Part shown: positions 51,801 through 61,455 of the stretch, in pieces | Layout of the letters: each line of letters opens with the position of its first letter | Numbering within the stretch: position 1 is the first letter of the stretch | From: Petunia secreta | Taxonomy: Eukaryota > Streptophyta > Magnoliopsida > Solanales > Solanaceae | DNA length: 64,000 nucleotides | Assembly (NCBI GenBank): GCA_029990175.1 | Contig: JARKIP010000035.1 | Span: forward strand, 35,230,001-35,294,000 | Reading direction: 5' to 3' | The notes under the pieces: generated by a model | What the model was told of the DNA's origin: nothing | Seen by the model: only the letters and a program-made list of their open reading frames with translations | Database searches by the model: none | Position numbers and translations under genes: made by a program

Positions 51801-53893
51801 CTCATGTGCGGAGTTTTCATGGCCTTGCTAGTTTCTATCGGCGCTTTGTTAGAGACTTTAGCACCATTGCCGCACCACTCACGGAGTTGGTGAAAAAGGA
51901 CAAGTCCTTTGTTTGGGGAGAGCCGCAAGAGAAGGCTTTCCAAGAATTGAAAAGTAGGTTAAGTACCGCCCCATTGTTGCAATTGCCCGACTTCGGGAAG
52001 GCTTTTGAGGTAGAGTGTGATGCCTCGGGGGTGGGTATTGGGGGTGTTCTCATGCAAGAAGGGAAACCCGTTGCCTACTTTAGTGAGAAGTTAAAGGGCG
52101 CAACCTTGAATTACTCTACGTATGACAAGGAGTTGTATGCCCTAGTGAGAGCTTTGGCCCATTGGCAACACTATCTTTGGCCTCGGGAATTCGTGATCAA
52201 GAGTGACCACGAGTCACTCAAACATCTAAGAGGCCAAGAGAAATTAAACAAAAGGCATGCCAAGTGGGTGGAGTTCATTGAGTCTTTCCCTTATGTAATT
52301 CATTACAAGAAGGGCAAGGACAATGTTGTAGCCGATGCGCTTTCTAGGAAGTTCGCCCTTGCTACCACTCTTGCCTCTAGACTTATGGGTTTTGAGAGTA
52401 TAAAGTCTTTGTATGAACATGACCCAAAGTTCAAGAGCATTCATGATGCTCTAGTGAGTGGAAAGCGGGTGGAGAAATACCAATGGGTTGACGGCTACAT
52501 TTTTAAAAATGGAAGAGTTTGTGTGCCCGAGTCCTCATGGAGGGAGCTGCTTGTTCGTGAAGCACATTGTGGGGGCTTGATGGGTCACTTTGGGAGGAAC
52601 AAAACCTTGGCCATTCTCATGGAGCAATTCCATTGGCCAAAGATGGGTGTGCAAGTTGAGAGACTTTGCAATACTTGCTTGGATTGCAAGTATGCTAAGT
52701 CCAAATCTAATTCCCATGGTTTGTATACTCCCCTACCTATTCCTACTAGCCCGTGGATGGATATTTCAATGGATTTTGTTATGGGCTTGCCACGGTCTAA
52801 AGGGGGGCACGATAGCATTTATGTTGTCGTGGATCGGTTCTCCAAAATGGCTCACTTTATTCCTTGTAAGAAGAGTCATGATGCACAACATGTAGCTTCT
52901 TTGTTCATTGACAATGTGTTAAAGTTGCATGGTGTGCCTCAAACCATTGTGAGTGATAGGGACTCTAAGTTCCTTAGCCATTTTTGGAGGTGTCTTTGGG
53001 GTGCTCTTGGCACCAAGTTGTTATTCTCCACGTCCCACCACCCCCAAACGGATGGTCAAACCGAGGTGGTGAACCGAACCTTGGGTGCTCTCCTTAGAGC
53101 CATGACCCGAGGTAAGGCCGGGACTTGGGTTGACAAGTTGCCTCTTATGGAGTTTGCTTATAACCGTACATTGCATAGCATGATTGGCTTGACTCCGTTT
53201 GAGTGCGTTTATGGTTTTAATCCTTTGATTCCACTTGATCTAACCCCTTTGCCCAAGGAAATGGTTGTTAATTTTGAAGGTGAAACCCGTGCTAAAGCCA
53301 TGCTTGAAATCCATGCCAAGACGAGGAAGCGCTTGGAGGAAGCCTATGACAAGGTTGCCCTCAAGAAGAACAAGGGGAGGAAGAAGCTGGAACTCAAGAA
53401 AGGAGATTGGGTGTGGGTGCATTTCCGCAAGGAAAGGTTTCCAAACCTCAGGAAAGGGAAATTGGCACCCCGGGGAGATGGACCCTTCCAAGTGATATCC
53501 AAGATCAACAACAACGCCTATGTGATCGATTTGCCAAGTGAGTATGCTATTTCAAACACTTTTAATGTTAGTGACTTGGCTCCTTTTGATGTAGGTAATG
53601 GCACCGTGGAGGACAATGTCGTGGAGGTTGACGCTACAATTTCGAGGACGAAATCTTCTCAAGAAGGGGAGGATGATGCGGGGCAAACCACCGTCACAAG
53701 ACCCTTTACGAGAAGCCAAGCCAAAACACTTCATGATGCTCACTTACACTTGATCCGGAAGGGCATGGACGATACGAGCTCGGGAGAAGACTTGAAAACG
53801 ATGCATTGGAGCTCAATCAACGTTGAAACAGGGCAGGAAACAGAGCAAGAAGCAGGGGACCAAAACAGGGCCAAAACAGGGGAATTCTGCTGA
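48848..53893 (+). CDS. R12 gag-pol polyprotein, intact
   Basis: 1681 codons. Gag: coil (residues ~10-37), LGNPQ repeats, RGRGRGRG (~140-147), capsid-like region from SVKITIPPFKG, CCHC zinc knuckle C427, C430, H435, C440. Acidic Glu-rich hinge. Retropepsin with D529-S-G531 and LLFGRPW. Reverse transcriptase with LVPKKDGTWRMCVDCRAVNK and YFDD 909-912. RNase H with D1058 in ECDASG and YDKELYALV. Integrase: HHCC region, then D1309, D1370 and E1406 (35 residues between the last two). GPF module at 1545-1547 with no chromodomain. ISRTKSSQEGEDD overlies the PPT (53662-53673). The last ~73 codons, with TRPFTRSQAK, lie in the 3' LTR. All catalytic residues are present. Gag, protease and pol share one frame without a shift. 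Confidence 0.96.
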   Translation: MAEEKAKSIIEVPTDVLASLLAEVKALNLKMEVLEKERTPSVQKDPNEGTSDDSIMKPDHYAELVRRQRLRDEALARERMLGNPQPLGNPQGDAPFLRPRRNIAPLEQVDEAQEGEGLGLDDDYFDVPYPNRRAMNGGRGIDRGRGRGRGPPRAYLGRNLGREYEDIDDNYGVQPEQHRGGRDTNLNSVKITIPPFKGTSDPEMFLEWKVQLERVFDTNDMTEEKKATYAISSFESYASTWWESMKRSRRRLGLRMNITWEELKDIMNNKYVTPKYRQEQLKRLYELKQGYKSVDEYFNDFEKIRMALDMETEDEEQAIIRFKSGLSKEIASQLRLHIFHSLQDVCDAAVEAEKWLKEEKAPRYRSTTTTTPSTRTKEWKSPYASGASGSRDVKKPFEKATPKSDHKEVGGISKTTLNTPSSSSFQCHKCKGYGHFAKECPTRKTMIVMDDGLVYEGESEPEEDDEEESEEVEGEGEERATEGDDPNMFLVVRRILGTMLSEEREDEQRENLFHGRCRVRGQVCSMIIDSGSCANVVSQSLVSQLKLTTIKHPNPYRLQWLSECGELRVVKQVLVRFKIGNYQDEHMFDVVPMQACHLLFGRPWQYDKQVVHDGRANTYTVRHEGKRFVLTPLTPKQVSEDYRRMKELREAAKAKSPVVTKSLAVTPPSSTGRMCAMMQPGEVLRGNDGTKTLICLVHKGMVLNSESDYFSNPNPLPSAIENVLKVYEDMFPDEMPDGLPPLRGIEHQIDFVPGSQIPNKPAYRSNPEDTRELQKQIDELLTKGLVRESLSPCAVPVILVPKKDGTWRMCVDCRAVNKITVKYRHPIPRLDDMLDELSGSSVFSKIDLRSGYHQIRMKPGDEWKTAFKTKFGLYEWLVMPFGLSNAPSTFMRLMNHVLKPFINKFVVVYFDDILIYSKSIGDHVGHLSQVLEVLRAEKLYANFKKCAFCVEKVVFLGFVVSVNGVEVDESKVEAIRDWPTPTTVSHVRSFHGLASFYRRFVRDFSTIAAPLTELVKKDKSFVWGEPQEKAFQELKSRLSTAPLLQLPDFGKAFEVECDASGVGIGGVLMQEGKPVAYFSEKLKGATLNYSTYDKELYALVRALAHWQHYLWPREFVIKSDHESLKHLRGQEKLNKRHAKWVEFIESFPYVIHYKKGKDNVVADALSRKFALATTLASRLMGFESIKSLYEHDPKFKSIHDALVSGKRVEKYQWVDGYIFKNGRVCVPESSWRELLVREAHCGGLMGHFGRNKTLAILMEQFHWPKMGVQVERLCNTCLDCKYAKSKSNSHGLYTPLPIPTSPWMDISMDFVMGLPRSKGGHDSIYVVVDRFSKMAHFIPCKKSHDAQHVASLFIDNVLKLHGVPQTIVSDRDSKFLSHFWRCLWGALGTKLLFSTSHHPQTDGQTEVVNRTLGALLRAMTRGKAGTWVDKLPLMEFAYNRTLHSMIGLTPFECVYGFNPLIPLDLTPLPKEMVVNFEGETRAKAMLEIHAKTRKRLEEAYDKVALKKNKGRKKLELKKGDWVWVHFRKERFPNLRKGKLAPRGDGPFQVISKINNNAYVIDLPSEYAISNTFNVSDLAPFDVGNGTVEDNVVEVDATISRTKSSQEGEDDAGQTTVTRPFTRSQAKTLHDAHLHLIRKGMDDTSSGEDLKTMHWSSINVETGQETEQEAGDQNRAKTGEFC

Positions 53894-54425
53894 GCTTACT
53901 GCCTGAAGCTGGATTTTTATTCTTCGCGATCGCGTGAATACCTTCGCGATCGCGAAGAGTCTCTTTTTGCTCTTCGCCTTCGCGCCATGTCTTGCGCGAT
54001 CGCGCAACTAGTTTTTAAGTGTGACTCGCGATCGCGTATAATCATGCGCGATCGCGATGAACACTTTGGCAGTCTCGGACCAGAAACTAGGAAAACCTTG
54101 TAAAGGGGTGTATTTATAACACCCCTCTTTCATTTATTGCTATTACCTTACTTTGAACAAAGAACATTAATGAGCATTGCTCTCAAACACTTGTAACTCT
54201 TTTGGCTTGAAATCAATTGGATGAATCCAAGTTGCTCTTCAATCCATCTTCGATCATTCTATTTGCTTGAGCCTCGTGTCTCTTGAGGATAGTTGCATAG
54301 TGTTAGGTGATTCTTTCCAATCGTTTGGGGTGTAACGGAACAAGTTCTTCGTTGCTACTCGAACTTTAGTGTAAGTCTCGTCTCGCTTTATCTCTTTATC
54401 GCTTTCGTGGGTTTACCCCTTATCA
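53674..54425 (+). repeat. R12 3' LTR
   Basis: 752 bp, the same as the 5' copy by eye. Codes the end of gag-pol up to 53893, then GCGATCGC palindromes (53920-54062). Confidence 0.95.
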
Positions 54426-54430
54426 CCGAG

Positions 54431-57400
54431 TGTCCAAAAGGACCCCAATGAAGGCACTAGTGATGATTCCATCATGAAGCCGGATCATTATGCGGAGCTA
54501 GTTCGTCGACAACGGTTGAGGGATGAGGCTCTTGCGAGAGAAAGAATGTTGGGCAATCCCCAACCCTTGGGCAATCCCCAAGGAGATGTTCCATTCCTAA
54601 GGCCACGGAGAAACATTGCACCTCTTGAGCAAGTTGATGAAGCTCAAGAAGGGGAGGGCCTCGGACTTGATGATGATTACTTTGATGTCCCCTATCCAAA
54701 TAGGAGGGCGATGAATGGAGGCCGAGGTATAGATAGAGGTCGTGGTCGAGGTCGAGGACCACCAAGAGCTTATTTGGGAAGGAACTTGGGAAGGGAATAT
54801 GAAGATATTGATGACAACTATGGGGTTCAACCGGAACAACACCGTGGGGGTCGTGACACTAATCTCAATAGTGTCAAGATCACTATCCCTCCTTTCAAAG
54901 GGACTAGTGATCCGGAAACGTTTCTTGAATGGAAGGTCCAACTAGAGCGGGTCTTTGACACAAATGATATGACCGAGGAGAAGAAGGCCACCTATGCTAT
55001 ATCATCATTTGAGTCTTATGCATCTACATGGTGGGAGTCCATGAAGCGATCAAGGAGACGACTTGGGTTGCGGATGAACATTACTTGGGAAGAGTTGAAA
55101 GAAATAATGAACAACAAATATGTGACTCCCAAGTATCGACAAGAGCAACTCAAAAGGCTCTATGAATTAAAACAAGGTTACAAGTCCGTTGATGAATATT
55201 TCAACGACTTTGAGAAAATTCGGATGGCTCTAGATATGGAAACGGGAGATGAGGAACAAGCTATCATCCGTTTCAAAAGTGGCTTGAGTAAGGAGATTGC
55301 ATCCCAATTGAGACTTCACATATTTCACTCCTTACAAGATGTTTGTGATGCCGCGGTTGAAGCCGAGAAATGGCTCAAAGAAGAAAAGGCTCCTCGCTAT
55401 AGGAGTACTACCACCACCACTCCTTCAACTCGCACCAAAGAATGGAAGAGCCCATATGCTAGTGGGGCAAGTGGAAGTCGAGATGTAAAGAAGCCTTTTG
55501 AGAAGGCTACCCCGAAGAGCGACCACAAAGAAGTTGGAGGTATTTCTAAAACTACTTTAAATACTCCTTCTTCTTCTTCCTTCCAATGTCATAAATGCAA
55601 GGGTTATGGCCACTTTGCCAAAGAGTGCCCTACCCGGAAAACAATGATTGTAATGGATGATGGGTTGGTCTATGAGGGGGAAAGTGAGCCCGAGGAAGAT
55701 GATGAGGAGGAGAGTGAGGAAGTTGAGGGTGAAGGTGAGGAGAGAGCGACGGAGGGGGATGATCCTAATATGTTCCTTGTGGTACGCCGCATTTTGGGAA
55801 CTATGTTGAGTGAGGAGAGGGAAGATGAGCAAAGGGAGAACTTGTTCCATGCCCGTTGTAGAGTGAGGGGGCAAGTTTGTTCCATGATTATTGACTCGGG
55901 TAGTTGTGCAAATGTGGTGAGCCAATCTTTGGTCTCACAATTGAAGTTGACTACCATTAAACACCCGAGCCCCTACCGTTTGCAATGGCTAAGTGAGTGT
56001 GGGGAATTGAGGGTAGTGAAGCAAGTCTTGGTTAGGTTCAAGATTGGAAACTATCAAGATGAACACATGTTTGACGTGGTGCCAATGCAAGCTTGCCATC
56101 TTTTGTTTGGAAGGCCTTGGCAATACGACAAACAAGTGGTTCATGATGGCCGGGCCAACACTTACACGGTGAAATATGAGGGAAAAAGGTTTGTGCTTAC
56201 ACCTTTGACCCCGAAGCAAGTAAGTGAAGACTATCGGCGCATGAAAGAGTTGCAGGAAGCGGCTAAGGCCAAGTCCCCGATTGTGACCAAATCCTTGGCC
56301 GAGACTCCACCATCTTCCACCGGTCGCATGTGTGCCATGATGCAACCGGGTGAGGTTTTGAGAGGTAATGATGGCACCAAAATGTTCATATGCCTAGTGC
56401 ACAAAGGTATGGTTTTAAATTCCGAAAGTGATTATTTATTTAACCCTAACCCTTTGCCTAGTGCCATTGACAATGTTTTGAAGGTCTACGAGGACATGTT
56501 TCCGGAAGAAATGCCGGATGGACTACCTCCCTTGAGAGGTATTGAACATCAAATTGATTTTGTCCCGGGATCTCAAATCCCCAACAAGCCGGCATATAGA
56601 AGCAATCCCGAGGACACAAGGGAGTTGCAAAAACAAATTGATGAATTGCTTACAAAGGGCTTGGTGAGGGAAAGCTTAAGTCCTTGTGCCGTGCCCGTGA
56701 TCCTCGTTCCAAAAAAGGATGGCACTTGGAGGATGTGTGTGGATTGTCGAGCGGTCAACAAGATCACGGTAAAGTATCGACATCCCATACCTCGATTGGA
56801 TGACATGTTGGATGAGCTTAGTGGTTCTAGTGTCTTTTCAAAAATAGACCTTAGGTCCGGCTACCACCAAATCCGGATGAAACCGGGTGATGAGTGGAAA
56901 ACCGCATTCAAGACTAAATTTGGTCTATATGAATGGTTGGTGATGCCCTTCGGCCTCTCCAACGCACCTAGCACTTTCATGAGATTAATGAACCACGTGC
57001 TTAAGCCATTTATCAACAAATTCGTGGTCGTCTACTTTGATGACATATTGATTTATAGCAAGTCAGTAGACGACCATGTGGGCCACTTGAGTCAAGTGCT
57101 TGAAGTGCTACGAGCCGAAAAGCTCTATGCCAACTTTAAGAAGTGTGCCTTTTGTGTTGAAAAGGTTGTCTTTTTGGGCTTTGTTGTTAGTGTCAATGGT
57201 GTAGAAGTTGATGAGTCCAAAGTTGAAGCCATTAGAGATTGGCCTACTCCCACAACCGTTTCTCATGTGCGGAGTTTTCATGGCCTTGCTAGTTTCTATC
57301 GGCGCTTTGTTAGAGACTTTAGCACCATTGCCGCACCACTCACCGAGTTGGTGAAAAAGGACAAGTCCTTTGTTTGGGGAGAGCCGCAAGAGAAGGCTTT

Positions 57401-59354
57401 CCAAGAATTGAAAAGTAGGTTAAGTACCGCCCCATTGTTGCAATTGCCCGACTTCGGGAAGGCTTTTGAGGTAGAATGTGATGCCTCGGGGGTGGGAATT
57501 GGGGGTGTTCTCATGCAAGAAGGGAAGCCCGTTGCCTACTTTAGTGAGAAGTTGAAGGGCGCAACCTTGAATTACTCCACGTATGACAAGGAGTTGTATG
57601 CCCTCGTGAGAGCATTAGCCCATTGGCAACACTATCTATGGCCTCGGGAATTTGTGATCAAGAGTGACCATGAGTCACTCAAGCATCTAAGAGGCCAAGA
57701 GAAATTGAACAAAAGGCATGCCAAGTGGGTGGAGTTCATCGAGTCTTTCCCTTATGTAATTCATTACAAGAAGGGCAAGGACAATGTTGTAGCCGATGCG
57801 CTTTCTAGGAAGTTCGCCCTTGCTACCACTCTTGCCTCTAGACTTATGGGTTTTGAGAGTATAAAGTCTTTGTATGAACATGACCCAAAGTTCAAGAGCA
57901 TTCATGATGCTCTAGTGAGTGGAAAGCGGGTGGAGAAATACCAATGGGTTGACGGCTACATTTTTAAAAATGGAAGAGTTTGTGTGCCCGAGTCCTCATG
58001 GAGGGAGCTGCTTGTTCGTGAAGCACATTGTGGGGGCTTGATGGGACACTTTGGGAGGAACAAAACCTTGGCCATTCTCATGGAGCAATTCCATTGGCCA
58101 AAGATGGGTGTGCAAGTTGAGAGACTTTGCAATACTTGCTTGGATTGCAAGTATGCTAAGTCCAAATCTAATTCCCATGGTTTGTATACTCCCCTACCTA
58201 TTCCTACTAGCCCGTGGATGGATATTTCAATGGATTTTGTTATGGGCTTGCCACGGTCTAAAGGGGGGCACGATAGCATTTATGTTGTCGTGGATCGGTT
58301 CTCCAAAATGGCTCACTTTATTCCTTGTAAGAAGAGTCATGATGCACAACATGTAGCTTCTTTGTTCATTGATAATGTGTTAAAGTTGCATGGTGTGCCT
58401 CAAACCATTGTGAGTGATAGGGACTCTAAGTTCCTTAGCCATTTTTGGAGGTGTCTTTGGGGTGCTCTTGGCACCAAGTTGTTATTCTCCACGTCCCACC
58501 ATCCCCAAACGGATGGTCAAACCGAAGTGGTGAACCGAACCTTGGGTGCTCTCCTTAGAGCCATGACCCGAGGTAAGGCCGGAACTTGGGTTGACAAGTT
58601 GCCTCTTATGGAGTTTGCTTATAACCGTACATTGCATAGCATGATTGGCTTGACTCCGTTTGAGTGCGTTTATGGTTTTAATCCTTTGATTCCACTTGAT
58701 CTAACCCCTTTGCCCAAGGAAATGGTTGTTAATTTTGAAGGTGAAAACCGTGCTAAAGCCATGCTTGAAATCCATGCCAAAACGAGGAAGCGGTTGGAGG
58801 AAGCCTATGACAAGGTTGCCCTCAAGAAGAACAAGGGGAGGAAGAAGTTGGAACTCAAGAAAGGAGATTGGGTGTGGGTGCATTTCCGCAAAGAAAGGTT
58901 TCCAAACCTCAGGAAAGGGAAATTGGCACCCCGGGGAGATGGACCCTTCCAAGTGATATCCAAGATCAACAACAACGCCTATGTGATCGATTTGCCAAGT
59001 GAGTACGCTATTTCAAATACTTTTAATGTTAGTGACTTGGCTCCTTTTGATGTAGGTAACGGCGCCGTAGAGGACAATGTCGCGGAGGTTAACGCCACAA
59101 TTTCGAGGACGAAATCTTCTCAAGAAGGGGAGGATGATGCGGGGCAAACCACCGTCACAAGACCCTTTACGAGAAGCCAAGCCAAAGCACTTCATGATGC
59201 TCACTTACACTTGATCCGGAAGGGCATGGACGATACGAGCTCGGGAGAAGACTTGAAAACAATGCATTGGAGCTCAATCAACGTTGAAACAGGGCAGGAA
59301 ACAGAGCAAGAAGCAGGGGACCAAAACAGGGCAAAAACAGGGGAAGTCTGCTGA
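54431..59354 (+). CDS. R11 gag-pol, piece 2
   Basis: Continues R11 gag in frame after R12 and runs to a stop at 59354 in the 3' LTR. Same domains as R12 with scattered amino-acid changes: zinc knuckle CHKCKGYGHFAKEC, protease IDSGSCANV, RT YFDD, RNase H ECDASG, integrase DISMDF / SDRDSKF / GQTEVVNR, GPF module and TRPFTRSQAK. No stop or frameshift is seen, so R11 was intact when R12 inserted. Confidence 0.94.
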
Positions 59355-59867
59355 GCTTACTGCCTAACGCTGGAATTTTGTTCTTCGCGATCGCGAAGAG
59401 TCTTCTTTTGCTCTTCGCCTTCGCGCTCTGTCTCGCGCGATCGCGCGCCTCCACATTAAGTTCTCCACGCGATCGCATATAATCTGACGCGATCGCGAAG
59501 GGAACTTAAAGGGCCGCGGACCAGAATCTTGTAAACATTGTATTGGGGTGTTATAAATACACCCCTACCTCATTTATTGCCTTTTTACCTTACTTTGAAC
59601 AAAGAACATTAATGAGCATTGCTCTCAAACACTTGTAACTCTTTTGGCTTGAAATCAATTGGATGAATCCAAGTTGCTCTTCAATCCATCTTCGATCATT
59701 CTATTTGCTTGAGCCTCGTGTCTCTTGAGGATAGTTGCATAGTGTTAGGTGATTCTTTCCAATTGTTTGGGGTGTAACGGAACAAGTTCTTCGTTGCTAC
59801 TCGAACTTTAGTGTAAGTCTCGTCTCGCTTTATCTCTTTATCGCTTTCGTGGGTTTACCCCTTATCA
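59135..59867 (+). repeat. R11 3' LTR
   Basis: 733 bp after PPT AGAAGGGGAGGA (59123-59134). It lacks 21 bases of the 5' copy between two neighbouring ttcgcgatcgcg copies (near 59384-59400), as expected from a deletion between direct repeats. Confidence 0.94.
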
Positions 59868-59872
59868 CTACT

Positions 59873-60054
59873 CTTGTAGTAGGAGCTTTTGGATGTGCTT
59901 GTCTTTGGATGTAGGTCTTGATGGTTTGATTTCGAGGACGAAATCCTTTCAAGAAGTGGAGGATGATGAGACCCAAATCGAGCCTAAAGCACTTACCATC
60001 AAGAGCCGGGGTTGGAGGATGCAAGGGACGAGAGGTCAAGAGCATCGGAGATGA
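59873..60054 (+). CDS. R6 X polyprotein, piece 4: tail and stop
   Basis: Last part of the R6 frame, continuing in frame after R11: YSCSRSFWMCLSLDVG, then ISRTKSFQEVEDD over the PPT (59952-59963, agaagtggagga with one G to T change). It ends at TGA 60052-60054 inside the LTR. All four pieces share one frame (980 codons in total). Confidence 0.8.
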
Positions 60055-60710
60055 ATTGAAGCCGTTCCGGAAGAACCAGGCTCAGGCGCCCCGCCTAGCC
60101 CAGGCGCCCCGCCTGGAAAGCTCACTGCCTAAGGATTAAAATGGTGCACAGGCGCCCCGCCTGCCCAGGCCCCAGCCCAGGCGCCCCGCCTACCCCAGGC
60201 GCCCCGCCTAACCCCAGGCGCGCCGCCTAGACTCAGCACAAGCCAGGCGCCCCTCCCAGCTTCAGGCGCCCCTCCCAGCACGCAGATTTATTAGGCCTTT
60301 ACTGTTTTGACCCTACGTGGTCTTTTATTCCTAAGCCTAAGTGTGGGCACTTTAGACCTTTTACTTAGTGTCTAAAAACATCTATAAATAGCTAGATAGC
60401 TAGTCTTATTCCTTAGCTTGTTTAGAATTGAAGAATAGACTTAGTAAGAGAGGCAAGGCCTTCTTCTTTGTAGAAGCTTGAAGCTTCGGATTATCTCTTT
60501 GCTTGGAGCCTATGGAGACCCGTCACTAGTACGGAATCCTTGTATGGTTCAAGTTTCCCTTCCTCTCTCGGATAATCAATTCATGGTTTGAATCGTTTAT
60601 CCATTCTCTTTCTTCTATTTCTATTCTCCCCAATCCCTTACTTTCTTGTTATCTTGTGAATGTTGCTTCCGCATCCTTGTTATTTGCTTCCGCCTATTTG
60701 GGTCTCACCA
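59964..60710 (+). repeat. R6 3' LTR (mosaic)
   Basis: 747 bp. Start TGATGAGACCCAAAT; end ATTTGGGTCTCACCA, its inverse with one mismatch. The first ~455 bases (U3, AGGCGCCCCGCCT palindromes 60083-60280, TATA tataaatag near 60383) match the R9 LTR. From about 60418 (cttgtttaga) it matches the R10 LTR. The switch lies just after the presumed transcription start. Followed by GTTAC and the R3 LTR. Confidence 0.88.
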
Positions 60711-60715
60711 GTTAC

Positions 60716-61378
60716 ACCCCGAGAGAAGGACAAGAACACCTACGCTATGCAACTACCCTCGAGCTAACGCGAGCACGCAAGTAGAATGGTCGGAGAGGAA
60801 AAGTATTCATCTAGATCCGCTAGAAGAACTACAAGTCCAAGATCAAAGGGTTTCATTCAATAACCAAGAGCCATGCTCATGTTCAATGTTCAACATTCAT
60901 CAAATATCATAAACTAAGTGTAAAATAGCTAGGCTTGGCTATTTATAGTGTTTCCCAAGCTTACACAATGACTTAAATACCCTTACTAATAAGGTTCATC
61001 AAATAAGCCACGTAGGGCAAAACAGTAAAAGAAACATAAGTTCGGCAGCTAGGAGGGCGCCTGGGGCTGGGAGGGGCGCCTGGAACATGCTGAAGCTAGG
61101 CGGGGCGCCTGGCTTGGCCTTCAGCTAGGCAGGGCGCCTGGAGCTAGGCGGGGGGCGCCTGGGCACTTTTCAGCTCTTAGGCAGTGAGCTTGCCAGGCGG
61201 GGCGCCTGGCTCTGCTGGGCTCTCTTCTTCCTTAGGCGTGAAGCCTAGTTTGAGCACCCGGAATGGCTTCCAATCGCTTCCTTCTTCAAGGCCCTTCCTC
61301 ACCAAGTGTATATGTACTCCTTGGATCTCCTTAGCTTGACTCCGTGTGAATGGTCTTGTGGGGGTTTGGGTCTCATCA
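60716..61378 (-). repeat. R3 5' LTR, remaining part
   Basis: Continuation of 7908-7999 after the GTTAC duplication; together about 755 bp of R7-family LTR. AGGCGCCCCGCCT-type palindromes at 61045-61215. The U3 start TGATGAGACCCAAAC is the complement of 61364-61378. In minus sense it still encodes TRPFTRSQAK. It abuts pol fragment R13 at 61379. Confidence 0.88.
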
Positions 61379-61455
61379 GCTAATTTTAAAAAGTGTGCCT
61401 TTGGTGTTGAGAAGGTGGTCTTCCTTGGGTTTGTTGTGAGTGCCCAAGGAGTGGA
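61379..61455 (+). pseudogene. R13 reverse-transcriptase fragment
   Basis: 77 bases of pol (NFKKCAFGVEKVVFLGFVVS, then AQGV) closest to R7 by eye. They are caught between the R3 LTR and the R14 LTR. It is the target into which R3 and R14 inserted, and so the oldest layer visible on the right. Confidence 0.85.

Larger units (their letters stand above)
46778..54425 (+). mobile_element. R12: intact autonomous Ty3/gypsy element
   Basis: 7648 bp, target duplication CCGAG (46773-46777 and 54426-54430). LTRs of 752 bp each are identical by eye. PBS, leader, one uninterrupted gag-pol and PPT are present. It is inserted in its own family member R11. It is the best candidate here for a recently active element and a source of enzymes for the X elements. 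Confidence 0.96.
44594..59867 (+). mobile_element. R11: complete autonomous element carrying nested R12
   Basis: About 7.62 kb without R12. Target duplication CTACT (44589-44593 and 59868-59872). LTRs of 754 and 733 bp differ by a 21-bp deletion and a few substitutions. The gag-pol frame is open except for R12. Very close in sequence to R12. Confidence 0.94.
8000..60710. mobile_element. R4/R6 compound insertion: two X elements joined head to head, both ends U5
   Basis: One insertion unit in the R3 LTR, judged by GTTAC at 7995-7999 and 60711-60715. The left end is the 3' LTR of R4 in minus orientation. The right end is the 3' LTR of R6 in plus orientation. The internal regions point away from each other and meet at about 16860. 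Neither partner has a 5' LTR or PBS. The unit is about 5.9 kb without later insertions (R5, R7 with R8 and R9, R10, R11 with R12). The ends read TGATGAGA and, inverted, TGGTGAGA, so both look like integrase substrates. Confidence 0.8.

Noticed and set aside
53480..53640. Search for a chromodomain after the GPF module of R12
   Set aside because: No aromatic cage pattern is seen between GPF and the PPT; the C-terminal TRSQAK tail is not a chromodomain.
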